Assembly (NCBI RefSeq): GCF_001306915.1
Contig: NZ_LJTC01000008.1
Coordinates: 186,001-250,000, forward strand
Direction of reading: 5' to 3'
Source: Pseudoalteromonas lipolytica
Lineage (GTDB): Bacteria; Pseudomonadota; Gammaproteobacteria; Enterobacterales; Alteromonadaceae
Length of the DNA: 64,000 nucleotides
A program made the translations under genes and the position numbers. Positions 44,787 to 53,270 of the stretch are shown here, piece by piece. The stretch's first letter is position 1; the number at the start of each line of letters is the position of its first letter. Under the pieces are notes generated by a model that made no database searches, was not told where the DNA came from, and worked only from the letters and a program-made list of their open reading frames with translations.

Positions 44787-45995
44787 ATGACGCGTTTGGC
44801 TAATCTTCCCGCTGATATAAAGCAGTACTTAATTGTCACCGGGAATTACTGGGCATTTACGCTAACAGATGGCGCATTGAGAATGTTGGTGGTACTGCAT
44901 TTTCATGCGCTTGGCTACTCGCCTTTGAGTATTGCCATGCTGTTTTTGTTTTATGAGATTTTTGGTGTTGTCACTAACTTAGTGGGCGGCTATTTAGGCG
45001 CAAGGCTTGGTTTAAACAAGACCATGAACATTGGCCTTGCCATACAGGTTGCAGCCTTGTTCATGTTGGCAGTCCCCCCTGAATGGCTGAGTGTTACCTA
45101 TGTGATGCTGGCGCAAGCACTGTCGGGCATTGCAAAAGATCTCAATAAAATGAGCGCTAAAAGCTCAATTAAAATGTTGGTTGCTAGTGGCCAAGAAGGC
45201 ACCTTGTTTAAATGGGTAGCGATACTAACAGGCTCTAAAAACGCATTAAAAGGTGTGGGCTTCTTTTTAGGTGGCTTACTACTGACATTAATGTCGTTTA
45301 AAGGCGCAATGCTAACCATGGCTGCCACCTTGCTGGTGGTGTGGTGTTTTAGTATTTATGCAATTAAAAATGATTTAGGCAAAGCTAAAAACAAACCTAA
45401 GTTTAACGAGATATTTTCAAAGAGTAGTTCAATCAATATCTTGTCGGCCGCGAGGTTGTTTTTGTTTGGTGCGCGTGATGTTTGGTTTGTAGTTGCACTT
45501 CCGGTGTTTTTATCACAAGCCTTTGATTGGGATCACTGGACTGTGGGTGCCTTCTTAGCTAGTTGGGTCATTGGTTATGGGGCTGTGCAATCTTTTGCTC
45601 CTAAAATCATTAAGCTCAATAAGCAAACATCACCAAGCGCAGAAACAGTTAAGTGGGCATCCTTGCTTGCTGTAGTCACCTTAGCCATTGCCCTTGCTAT
45701 TGGCTTTGAGTGGGCTGTAAAACCAATGCTGATAGGCGGGTTGATGTTATTTGGTGTGTTATTCGCGATTAACTCATCTTTGCACAGCTACTTGATTGTG
45801 AGCATGGCTGACGCCGATGGCGTATCACTTGATGTTGGGTTTTACTATATGGCTAATGCCATGGGTCGCTTAATTGGCACTGTGTTGTCGGGCTTAGTGT
45901 TTCAACTTTATGGCTTAGCAGCTTGTTTAGCTATCTCACTGTTATTTATTGTAATTACCGCCCTTATATCGACTAAATTGCCAAAACAAATTTAG
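44787..45995 (+). CDS. arsJ: ArsJ organoarsenical efflux MFS permease
   Basis: 402 residues with about twelve membrane helices. NYWAFTLTDGALRMLVVLHF at the start and AKDLNKMSAKSSIKML near 115-130 are recognisable ArsJ segments. It exports 1-arseno-3-phosphoglycerate, completing arsenate resistance with the GAPDH gene 5 bp upstream. Last gene of the operon; a hairpin follows. Confidence 0.92.
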   Translation: MTRLANLPADIKQYLIVTGNYWAFTLTDGALRMLVVLHFHALGYSPLSIAMLFLFYEIFGVVTNLVGGYLGARLGLNKTMNIGLAIQVAALFMLAVPPEWLSVTYVMLAQALSGIAKDLNKMSAKSSIKMLVASGQEGTLFKWVAILTGSKNALKGVGFFLGGLLLTLMSFKGAMLTMAATLLVVWCFSIYAIKNDLGKAKNKPKFNEIFSKSSSINILSAARLFLFGARDVWFVVALPVFLSQAFDWDHWTVGAFLASWVIGYGAVQSFAPKIIKLNKQTSPSAETVKWASLLAVVTLAIALAIGFEWAVKPMLIGGLMLFGVLFAINSSLHSYLIVSMADADGVSLDVGFYYMANAMGRLIGTVLSGLVFQLYGLAACLAISLLFIVITALISTKLPKQI

Positions 45996-46017
45996 TTGAA
46001 TCTAAACACGCCCTATA

Positions 46018-46041
46018 AAGGTAAGCTTTCTTGCTTACCTT
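46018..46041. terminator. Terminator of the ars operon
   Basis: AAGGTAAGC and GCTTACCTT form a 9-bp stem with a 6-nt loop, followed by ATTTTCTT on the plus strand. It lies 23 bp after arsJ. Confidence 0.8.
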
Positions 46042-46069
46042 ATTTTCTTAAATTATTTTGCAAAAATAT

Positions 46070-46100
46070 TTGACCTGTCTACAGCTTTACACTTCATACT
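46070..46100 (+). promoter_or_regulatory. MerR-type promoter with 19-bp spacer
   Basis: TTGACC (46070-46075) and CATACT (46095-46100) are separated by 19 bp, longer than the usual 17, and the spacer holds an imperfect dyad around AGCT. This is the layout used by MerR activators. The fused MerR gene starts 36 bp downstream. Confidence 0.5.
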
Positions 46101-46135
46101 TATTGTATTCAAAAGCCTTATAGGCCTATTTCATC

Positions 46136-47317
46136 ATGTATTTAATTTCAGAGTTAGCAGCAAAGCTGGGTTTGTCGCGCACGGCTGTGTTGTATTACGA
46201 GAAGCTTAAAATTATTCAAGGGCGCAGGCTTGCAAATGGTTATCGCTATTATAGCGAGGCTGATTTACAACGCTTGGTTTTGATCCAGCAGTTACAAAGC
46301 GCGGGGTTAACCTTAAAAGAATGTCAGAGCTGTTTAGATGTAGAGCTAGATAAAGTGATTTTGCAACAGCGCTTAGCGCAACTTGAAGATGAAATTACCG
46401 CTAAGTTACAAGCCAAAGATTTATTACTGAGTTTGCTTGGCGAACGCTCTCAAAAACACTTACATGATGAGCTGAATAAGCGTGCGCCAAGTGCGCATTT
46501 AAATTGGTTGTTAAAGCAAGGATACACAGAAAAAGAGGCATTGCGGCTTCGTTGGTTATCAAAAGATATGAGTGACCATGAAAGCTACATGCACGATTTT
46601 ATGACTGTGTTTGAGCCATTAGAGCGATGGGGGCCTGGTAGCGAAGAAGCTACATTAAAAGCTTTTGCTGCTGTTCCTAACAATGCCAAACAAATTTTAG
46701 AAATTGGCTGTGGTAAAGGCTCATCAACATTACTAATCGCCAAGCAAACTGATGCCAAGATCACGGCTTTAGATAATGAGTCATCGGCACTTGCTTATTT
46801 ACAGGAGCGATTGCTCGAAGAGCAATTGGCTGAGCATGTGTCTTTGACGTGCGCATCGATGACTGCGCTGCCTTTTAAAGCAAGTTCATTCGATGTTATT
46901 TGGGCTGAAGGGTGTGTATATGTCATGGGTATGCAAAGCGCACTGTCAAGCTGGAAACCGTTTCTTCGCCGTGATGGGGTGATTGTGGTCAGTGATTTAG
47001 TTTGGCTTAACAGCCAGCCTGAAATGGCGGTTAAAGAGTACTGGCAAGCGAATTACCCAGATATGCAATCAATCGAAAGCCGCATAGCCTTATTTGATGA
47101 GCTTGGTTATGAGCTTATAGAGCAGTTTTCGCTGGATCAGCAAGCTTGGAAAAACTATTGGCAACCACTCAAGGCGCGCCTTGCTGAGTTAGCGCCATCG
47201 ATAAGTGAGTCTCAAGCTGTGAAAGACATACAAACAGAAATTGCCCTTTACGAAAATGAAACCGGGCAAAACTTTACTTATCACTATTTTATTTTAAAAC
47301 TTAAGGAGTCTAAGTGA
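46136..47317 (+). CDS. MerR-family regulator fused to a SAM methyltransferase
   Basis: 393 residues. The N-terminal MerR domain (1-70, TAVLYYEKLKII, NGYRYYSEADLQRL) is followed by a coiled dimer helix (75-110), a linker and a class I methyltransferase (about 165-300) with motif I LEIGCGKGSS near 188-197 and acidic TALDNES. MerR proteins normally end in a small effector domain; here an enzyme fold takes this place. It could sense SAM or a substrate, or methylate a compound that it also detects. Overlaps the acetyltransferase gene by 4 bp. Confidence 0.85.
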   Translation: MYLISELAAKLGLSRTAVLYYEKLKIIQGRRLANGYRYYSEADLQRLVLIQQLQSAGLTLKECQSCLDVELDKVILQQRLAQLEDEITAKLQAKDLLLSLLGERSQKHLHDELNKRAPSAHLNWLLKQGYTEKEALRLRWLSKDMSDHESYMHDFMTVFEPLERWGPGSEEATLKAFAAVPNNAKQILEIGCGKGSSTLLIAKQTDAKITALDNESSALAYLQERLLEEQLAEHVSLTCASMTALPFKASSFDVIWAEGCVYVMGMQSALSSWKPFLRRDGVIVVSDLVWLNSQPEMAVKEYWQANYPDMQSIESRIALFDELGYELIEQFSLDQQAWKNYWQPLKARLAELAPSISESQAVKDIQTEIALYENETGQNFTYHYFILKLKESK

Positions 47318-47853
47318 ATTTTTCAATTTACGAACAGAGCCAAAAAAACGAGATTATTGCGCTTTACTTGGCAACATTTAGTGCATCAGAGTCAAAACAA
47401 GAAGGCGAGCAAGTTGCCCGTTTAGTCACTGACTTTTTAGCTGAGCCATATCCATCAACTGATTTATATGTGTTTGTCGCGACAGATGAGCAACGGATCG
47501 TGGGCGCTATCGTGATGTCGCGTTTACAGTTTGCGCACGCTAAAGAGGTGTTTTTACTCTCACCTGTTGCAGTGGCAACGAATTGGCAGGGACAAGGCAT
47601 AGGACAAAAGCTGATCCAATTTGGCTGCGATAAGTTAGCTGAACAAAATGTCAGCCTAGTGATGACCTATGGTGATATCAACTTTTATGGAAAAGTCGGT
47701 TTTTCCGTTGTGAGTGAAGAAATTATTCAAGCTCCTCATAGCTTATCATACCCAAAAGGCTGGCTTGTTAAACCGGTTTTAGATGACGAAATTTTGCCAA
47801 TTACTGGTAAGCCAAGTTGCCTAAAACCACTCGATAATCCACAGCTTTGGTAA
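47314..47853 (+). CDS. GNAT-family N-acetyltransferase
   Basis: 179 residues; GTG start at 47314 with AAGGAG just ahead, overlapping the previous stop. The acetyl-CoA loop is QGQGIGQKLIQFG near 92-104, preceded by LSPVAVATNWQ, a pattern of the YhbS-like branch. Coexpressed with the MerR-methyltransferase fusion, it may modify the same type of toxic compound; substrate not known. Confidence 0.85.
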   Translation: MNFSIYEQSQKNEIIALYLATFSASESKQEGEQVARLVTDFLAEPYPSTDLYVFVATDEQRIVGAIVMSRLQFAHAKEVFLLSPVAVATNWQGQGIGQKLIQFGCDKLAEQNVSLVMTYGDINFYGKVGFSVVSEEIIQAPHSLSYPKGWLVKPVLDDEILPITGKPSCLKPLDNPQLW

Positions 47854-47858
47854 ACACT

Positions 47859-47996
47859 ATGCAAACACCTTCACTGATAGAATTAGGCATGCGACCTTTC
47901 TTTCAACAACAGTTGAGTTTAGATGAGCTGGAAAACAGCCATTTAGGACGTGTTGTTGAGCATAACAAAACAGAGGTCGTTTTCAAAAATGGTTAA
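47859..47996 (+). pseudogene. N-terminal fragment of an RsgA-like GTPase gene
   Basis: 45 codons from ATG to TAA. The text IELGMRPFFQQQLSLDELEN followed by GRVVEHNKTEVV resembles the first part of ribosome-small-subunit-dependent GTPase A. RsgA is over 300 residues, so the OB-fold remainder, GTPase and zinc domains are lost. No downstream matching piece was seen, so this is a deletion remnant 5 bp after the acetyltransferase gene. Confidence 0.65.
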
Positions 47997-48045
47997 GACT
48001 GTTCAAAAGCAAAATAGGTCAATTAAAAAGACTCAAGAGTGACCG

Positions 48046-48447
48046 CTAGTTGGATGTTGCTAAGCGTGTTTTTGCAACGAAAATAATGAGCCAAATAGCA
48101 ACAACGGTTTCCAGCCAAATTAATACATGCATTGCGGTTGTCATAACGTTATCGCTATCAACCGCATAATGCAGTACCGATAACATGTTCATCGCAGCAT
48201 AAAGATGGAGCAGCCACATGGCGTGTTTAATGCGTTGCTTAGCTAAACAGAGCAGCGCATATAAGCCAACAAAAGTCATGATAAACCAAAAGTAGTCGAC
48301 CACGTTTGCTGCAAGCCAATCAGGTTCAGGATAGTGCTCAAAATACATAATATTGTGCACATAATGCAAAATACTGGCGATAAAGTTCGCGAGTACAATA
48401 AAGAGTAAACGAGCGTGTTGTTTAAATAGCACTGCTTTGTTTGGCAT
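48046..48447 (-). CDS. Hypothetical four-helix membrane protein
   Basis: 133 residues from ATG 48445-48447 (an in-frame start at 48459 gives 137). Four hydrophobic spans are predicted at about 14-32, 47-66, 75-92 and 104-124. It overlaps the 3' end of the hydrolase gene by 26 bp, so both are translated from one mRNA. Family not recognised. It is probably controlled by the MerR gene at 49381. Confidence 0.65.
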   Translation of the reverse strand: MPNKAVLFKQHARLLFIVLANFIASILHYVHNIMYFEHYPEPDWLAANVVDYFWFIMTFVGLYALLCLAKQRIKHAMWLLHLYAAMNMLSVLHYAVDSDNVMTTAMHVLIWLETVVAIWLIIFVAKTRLATSN

Positions 48448-49306
48448 TATGAGTCTCATTTAACGCGGTTAATATGTCATGCCAAATTGCTTGATTATGT
48501 TTTCTGAAATAGCCAAAGTGGCCTACTTTTTTAGCGGGTAATTGTGCAGATTGATAACGCTTAAAAGCAATTGGGTGTTTGCTGGTTACATTGCGCCAAA
48601 AGTTATGCACGTTTTGCTCGGTACAGATTTCATCATCGTCAGCGGTAAAGACATAGGTAGGAATATCAAAGTTTTTATAGGTACCTTCGGCAATCGATTT
48701 ACCGTAAAATTTATTCGAGAAAAACAACTGCTTTTCTCTACACCACGCTGACCATTCACGCGTAAAGCCAACGGGTAAGTCTTCCATAAAATTCATTTTT
48801 TTAGCAGGCACGTATTTAAATAATGCCCCCGTAATCGGCGAAAATAAACGAAAGAAGAAGTTAGCTTTAATACGGTAACCGGTTGGCATATAACCAAAGT
48901 ATCCGGCAGAAACTGCAACCGCAACAAGGGCATCAAGCTTTTGGTAATTGGCAGCTAAACCTATTTGCTGACCGCCAGCACTATGACCAACGCAATAAAG
49001 TGGCAGAGAAGGATTGATGCTTTTAGCTTTATCAATCATGGCAGGCATATCAAAGCGGCCAATGTCTGAATATTGATAAATACAGCCTTTTAACTGGCTT
49101 GTTTTCGATTCGCAAAAGCCACGGTAATTCCAAACAACCACATCGAAACCTTGGCTGACTAAGAACTCCGCAAACGGTAAATAGTAGGTGGTTTTTGTTG
49201 CTGTACCTGGGTTTAATAGCACCGTTGCTTTAGGGTTGTTGGCCGCAAAATGAGTGCCATTTAAAGTGACGTTATCGGCTGTTTTAACACTAATCGATGT
49301 ATTCAT
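48422..49306 (-). CDS. Alpha/beta hydrolase
   Basis: 294 residues. The nucleophile elbow is VGHSAGGQ (Ser in GHSAG, near 109-113) and DVVVWNYRGFCESK is the oxyanion region; an Asp in FTADDDEICTE and a late His in KKVGHFGYF complete the triad. No signal peptide. It is first in an operon with a small membrane protein and is preceded by a MerR-type promoter. Confidence 0.87.
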   Translation of the reverse strand: MNTSISVKTADNVTLNGTHFAANNPKATVLLNPGTATKTTYYLPFAEFLVSQGFDVVVWNYRGFCESKTSQLKGCIYQYSDIGRFDMPAMIDKAKSINPSLPLYCVGHSAGGQQIGLAANYQKLDALVAVAVSAGYFGYMPTGYRIKANFFFRLFSPITGALFKYVPAKKMNFMEDLPVGFTREWSAWCREKQLFFSNKFYGKSIAEGTYKNFDIPTYVFTADDDEICTEQNVHNFWRNVTSKHPIAFKRYQSAQLPAKKVGHFGYFRKHNQAIWHDILTALNETHNAKQSSAI

Positions 49307-49338
49307 TTTTTTATTAGTATTGATAGAAGAATGCGTTG

Positions 49339-49370
49339 AGCATAAACTGTGGAGCTTACTCTACAGTCAA
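49339..49370 (-). promoter_or_regulatory. MerR-type promoter and operator for the hydrolase operon
   Basis: On the minus strand TTGACT (49365-49370) and TATGCT (49339-49344) are separated by 20 bp. The spacer is covered by a 22-bp dyad at 49346-49367 with arms ACTGTAGAG and CTCCACAGT that differ at one position. This over-long spacer plus centred dyad is the hallmark of MerR-family control, and the adjacent gene encodes such a regulator. Confidence 0.8.
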
Positions 49371-49380
49371 GCGTATTTTT

Positions 49381-49743
49381 ATGAAAACCAAGCAAGTCAC
49401 GCAATTAACCGGCCTCACAAAAGACACCATTCGTTTTTATGAAAAAGAGCAGTTGATCCCGCCACCTTCAAGAGATGTGAATGGCTATCGTATTTATAGT
49501 GAAAAAACAGTTGAGCAGCTCAACATGATCACAATGGCTAAAAACCTAGGCTTCACTTTAAAAGAGATTAAAGATCTCACACAGCTACTTGGCAAAAACA
49601 ACTTAACTCAGCAAGCTATGGCCGCCAAATTGATTGAAAAAAGTAAAGAAATAGACGCCAAAATCACTGAGCTGACGAACATAAAAACCTTAATCGACCA
49701 TGCGTTAAAAGGCATGTGTGAGTATAAAGATAAGTTAAGCTAA
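49381..49743 (+). CDS. MerR-family transcriptional regulator
   Basis: 120 residues from ATG 49381; a longer in-frame start at 49336 would lie inside the operator and is unlikely. HTH at 1-70 (TKDTIRFYEKEQLIPPP, NGYRIYSEKTVEQL), then a dimer coiled coil. It has a single Cys near the C-terminus (GMCEYKD), so metal sensing of the MerR/CueR type is not evident. It is divergent from the hydrolase operon and its likely activator. Confidence 0.87.
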   Translation: MKTKQVTQLTGLTKDTIRFYEKEQLIPPPSRDVNGYRIYSEKTVEQLNMITMAKNLGFTLKEIKDLTQLLGKNNLTQQAMAAKLIEKSKEIDAKITELTNIKTLIDHALKGMCEYKDKLS

Positions 49744-49840
49744 TCACGTTTGGCATATAACTAGCTCTAAATAAAATAGTTTTGAATTGGTCTTTATTGC
49801 TGGTGCTATATAAATGATTCAATGTAAAGCAATCAATTCT

Positions 49841-49864
49841 ACGCGATATAAAATCGTCGCTACA
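49841..49864 (-). repeat. REP-like element, copy 3
   Basis: On the minus strand reads TGTAGCGACGATTT then TATATCGCGT, matching the element at 28767-28790 in 20 of 24 positions. It stands directly after the LysR stop at 49871. Confidence 0.6.
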
Positions 49865-49870
49865 ATTTTG

Positions 49871-50770
49871 CTAACTTGCTAAAAATTCATTTTTTAGCCA
49901 TGCGATCAATTGTTGAATGCTGGTATGCTTTAATTTGTCAGCTTTGCAGGCATAGAAAAATGACTGCTGCGGATGGATTACTGCACTGCCTAGCTGCACT
50001 AATTCGCCATATTCGAGCTTTTCTAAAACAAATTGCTTATGGGTAACCAGTAGGCCAAGTTCTCTCGTTACAGCTTGCAATGCTTGAGCTGTGGTTTCAA
50101 AAGAGCGGTTTTTCTGTGCTTTAGGGCTGGCAATGTGGTTATGCTCTGCCCAAATCTGCCAGTTATTGTTTCTGCGTGCATTAAGCACTTGAATGGCGGG
50201 AAAGCGGTTTAATAGTTCATTGATGTTGTTTGTAGTTTCTGGCTTTAATAATGACGGGCTGCAAACTAAAACAAGTTCATCATCTGCTAATTTCTCACAG
50301 TGGTACTTTTGCCAATTTTGCGGATCGCCCTGAAAAATAGCCATATCGATATTGCGTCTTTCGAGATCAACATCACCTACAAAGTTTGATAAGCGAATAT
50401 CTAACTCAGCATAACAATTTTGTAGCTTATCAACTCGTGGTATCCACCAATGTAATGCCAAAGAATTCACCATGTTGAGTGAAATTGAATGATGATCTTT
50501 GTCTTTATTTTTAACCTCTTCGCTTGCTGAAATGATGGCCTGAACGGCGGGCGAAACGCGCTGATAATAAAGTTTCCCAGCATCATTTAAATACACTTGT
50601 CTGCCAACCCTATCGAAAAGTTTTACCTCAAGCTGTTGCTCAAGAGACTTGATAGCTTGGCTGATAGCCGAGTGACTAACGTGAATTGAATCTGCGGCTT
50701 TAACCATGCTGCCAGTCTCTGCAACAGCAATGAAACTGTATAAGGATTTGAGCGGGATATTGTGTTTCAT
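49871..50770 (-). CDS. LysR-family transcriptional regulator
   Basis: 299 residues; helix-turn-helix 6-60 (LYSFIAVAETGSMVKAADSI; SHSAISQAIKSLEQQL) and a GcvA-like effector domain. It is divergent from the DMT exporter at 50872 with a 101-bp shared gap. The REP-like element follows its stop. Confidence 0.9.
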   Translation of the reverse strand: MKHNIPLKSLYSFIAVAETGSMVKAADSIHVSHSAISQAIKSLEQQLEVKLFDRVGRQVYLNDAGKLYYQRVSPAVQAIISASEEVKNKDKDHHSISLNMVNSLALHWWIPRVDKLQNCYAELDIRLSNFVGDVDLERRNIDMAIFQGDPQNWQKYHCEKLADDELVLVCSPSLLKPETTNNINELLNRFPAIQVLNARRNNNWQIWAEHNHIASPKAQKNRSFETTAQALQAVTRELGLLVTHKQFVLEKLEYGELVQLGSAVIHPQQSFFYACKADKLKHTSIQQLIAWLKNEFLAS

Positions 50771-50871
50771 GTGTTAGTTTTTCTTACATATTAATGCGGT
50801 TTTATTCGCTTTTTTATAATTTCAGCAGAGCGTATCGTGAGTGTCATCTACTCGCTTTATAAACAATGTAA

Positions 50872-51771
50872 ATGAATATTAGTCACCGCTCTAGTGCGTT
50901 AATGCTGCTATCTACCCTCACTCTAGCACTGAATGGACTGGTTACCCAGCTGTTAACCCCCATGCTGCCAATTATTTTACTGTTATTCTTAAGGTTGCTC
51001 TTACCTGGTTGTTTAATGTTAGCAACAGCGCGAGCACGGTTTTGGCATTATGTTAGTTTTTCTGCATTAAAAAATGTGATGCTACGCGCTGTTTTTATCA
51101 CCTTGTGCCAAGGGTTTTTTATTTTAGCGCTTTACAAACTTACGTTAATTGAGGCGGTTGTGTTATTTAGCACCGGGCCTTTGTTTATCCCACTGCTTGA
51201 AAGTGTGGTGTATAAGCGAGAAATCGACTTGTTTGTCGTGCCGACTTTGTTGTTAATGATGATAGGGCTGATCATTCAAAGTATGACCGACCAAGGGATT
51301 ACGTTACGTTGGGAGCTATTAATTGGTCTGGCGGCTGGCTTTTTTAATGCTTGCTCGCAATTGTGTTTATTTCAAATTAGTAAAGAGAAAACCCCGGTTC
51401 TGGTTGCCAATGGTTTTTGCTTTTTAATTGCAGCACTATTCAGTACGCTATTTTTCATTCTGCCGCTGTTTATTGGAGGGCTAAATGCTGAACTCGCAGC
51501 AGGCAGCTTGGTGTTTGAGAGTGCTTGGTTATTATTAGGCTTATTAGTGTTATTAGCGGTATTTAGTAGTGCTACGCAATACTTTAGAAGCTCTGCATAT
51601 AAACTAGTTACTACCGGCTCTGAACTAGCGCCGCTGATTTATACGTCAGTGGTGTTTTCATACCTTCTTCAGTTAACCATTCTAGATAGCCCGGTAAATG
51701 GGCAGCAATTAGTTGGGATTAGTTTTATTGTTATTGCTTGTTTAATGCAAACAAAGCGAAACCGCAGTTAA
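50872..51771 (+). CDS. EamA-family DMT transporter
   Basis: 299 residues with about ten membrane helices. FSTGPLFIPLLESVVYKRE and PLIYTSVVFSYLLQLTILD mark the ends of the two EamA repeats. Exporter of unknown metabolite; it pairs with the divergent LysR gene. A hairpin overlaps its stop codon. Confidence 0.85.
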   Translation: MNISHRSSALMLLSTLTLALNGLVTQLLTPMLPIILLLFLRLLLPGCLMLATARARFWHYVSFSALKNVMLRAVFITLCQGFFILALYKLTLIEAVVLFSTGPLFIPLLESVVYKREIDLFVVPTLLLMMIGLIIQSMTDQGITLRWELLIGLAAGFFNACSQLCLFQISKEKTPVLVANGFCFLIAALFSTLFFILPLFIGGLNAELAAGSLVFESAWLLLGLLVLLAVFSSATQYFRSSAYKLVTTGSELAPLIYTSVVFSYLLQLTILDSPVNGQQLVGISFIVIACLMQTKRNRS

Positions 51772-51781
51772 GTTTCGCTTT
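51753..51781 (+). terminator. Terminator hairpin after the DMT exporter
   Basis: AAAGCGAAAC and GTTTCGCTTT form a 10-bp stem with a 9-nt loop that contains the last codons and stop of the exporter gene. A weak T-tail follows. Confidence 0.6.
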
Positions 51782-51834
51782 CATCACTGTTTTCTTGTAA
51801 CTTACTGAGCAACAAAAATAATAAGTAGGTTGTT

Positions 51835-52803
51835 ATGTCTGGGTATGCTTTTGTTAGGCAAGGAGTAAAGCCATTTTTAATTGTGGTATTGTTGTTCGTT
51901 ATTTATATATATTCTTCACGAGAAGCTGCAATCTTTGCAACCAATTCAGAGTCATCAAATGATACAACAGCTTCGCAGCACGTTGAGGCACAAGTAAACA
52001 TATCAGCCACAAAGCCTGATACGAGTTTGTTACCTGATGAATCTGCTGAGCAAGTGAGTGAAGCCAATGATAGCCGTGAATTTATTATCAAAAATGCACC
52101 GAAATGGCGTTTTGATGGTGTGTTTATTGACCATTTTACTGAGCTAAAGCAACGCGCTAAGCAAGGTGATGCTGAGGCTAACTATCTCATCGCACAAAAT
52201 CTTAAGTATTGTTTTAATGCTCCTTTAGATGCTGAGGCGCTTGAGGCAACATTAGCCGAAAGCTATGAGTTTAGCGATGCTGGTGATACGCAAAACCGTG
52301 TTTTTGAAAAATATGAGTATTGCCAAGGGTTAGATTTAGCAACGCGGCGGTCTTTTTACCGTTATTTGGCAATGGCAGCAGAACAGGGCTCTGCCTTTGC
52401 GCAGCAAACGTTTGCTGGGCTAACTCCCGAATTTTACATGAAGTCGCAATTTCCTGAGAAGTTGTCACGTGCCGAGTTCATCAAAAATCGTGATGGTTTT
52501 AAAGAGCGTAAAACCGTATTTTTAGAGCAAGCAGCGAAGCAGGGCAGTGAACAAGCGCTGATGAGTTTAGCGAGCATGTATTACAGCGAACAAGTTGGTG
52601 AGCATAGTGCAGCAAAAGCCTACGCTATAAATCGACTCATTATGGAAATCACGCAAAATAACGATGTGTATAATCGTTATGCGTGGTTTGATCAAAGACA
52701 ATACCCGACACTTTCAGATGAAGAGCTGAGTATCGCGAACAATTTGTTTGATCAATGGCTTTTGCAAATAAAGCAAAATGGTACATTATATCTAAAGCAC
52801 TGA
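51835..52803 (+). CDS. Membrane-anchored protein with Sel1-like repeats
   Basis: 322 residues. One hydrophobic span near 12-30 anchors it in the inner membrane; the periplasmic part begins with a Ser/Thr/Asp-rich stretch. Three Sel1-like units (AKQGDAEANYLIAQNL; AAEQGSAFAQQTFAGL; AAKQGSEQALMSLASM) suggest protein-protein contact. Function unknown; it stands alone. Confidence 0.7.
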   Translation: MSGYAFVRQGVKPFLIVVLLFVIYIYSSREAAIFATNSESSNDTTASQHVEAQVNISATKPDTSLLPDESAEQVSEANDSREFIIKNAPKWRFDGVFIDHFTELKQRAKQGDAEANYLIAQNLKYCFNAPLDAEALEATLAESYEFSDAGDTQNRVFEKYEYCQGLDLATRRSFYRYLAMAAEQGSAFAQQTFAGLTPEFYMKSQFPEKLSRAEFIKNRDGFKERKTVFLEQAAKQGSEQALMSLASMYYSEQVGEHSAAKAYAINRLIMEITQNNDVYNRYAWFDQRQYPTLSDEELSIANNLFDQWLLQIKQNGTLYLKH

Positions 52804-52840
52804 GTACCCAAAGAATTAATAACCCAAAGCAAGGATGGCA

Positions 52841-52888
52841 ATGATGTTTGAACCAAACTATGCAAGTTACACTCTTGAAGAGTTGTGA
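52841..52888 (+). pseudogene. Possible 15-residue start of a lost gene
   Basis: AAGGA precedes ATG-ATG, and 15 codons read MMFEPNYASYTLEEL before a stop. The PNYASYTLEEL text resembles the start of conserved gammaproteobacterial proteins, but nothing follows in any frame. It is in the 455-bp gap before the riboswitch. Confidence 0.3.
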
Positions 52889-53002
52889 ACATTGTGAAGT
52901 TACAGGGATTGTTGTAGAACATTTGAGCTTCTAAATAACAAGTAAAAAAGGAACAATTAGAGCTTTAATTGTATGACTTTTAGTTATATAGTCTTTACCT
53001 AA

Positions 53003-53160
53003 CCTTAGGGGAGTAGTCTCTTAGATTAAGATGAACGTCAACAGTCTCCGAACCAATGTTCGTGGCGTTCATGTCCGCAAGCCGGATTGACAAGACCTAA
53101 GGCACGTATTGGGTTCAATGGGCGACCTTGATGCGTGTCTTATTGTTCTTCGCCCTAAGG
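53003..53160 (+). ncRNA. yybP-ykoY (manganese) riboswitch
   Basis: The signature GGGGAGTAG lies at 53008-53016, within the P1 5' strand. CCTTAGGG (53003-53010) pairs perfectly with CCCTAAGG (53153-53160) as P1, enclosing GAACG/CGTTC (53033-53037 with 53066-53070) and the CGTCAACA and GACAAGACCT segments known in this RNA family. It is 110 bp upstream of a CaxA-type antiporter, a known target class. The RNA binds Mn2+ and turns on efflux genes. Confidence 0.8.
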
Positions 53161-53270
53161 AACCGTCTCGTGCTTGTTACATTTCTAGACCATTTATATG
53201 GTTATTTCTGTCCTCTTAAATCGGTTTATTTATCACATTTTGCTTTGCAACCCTTCTGTTGGAGAGCACT

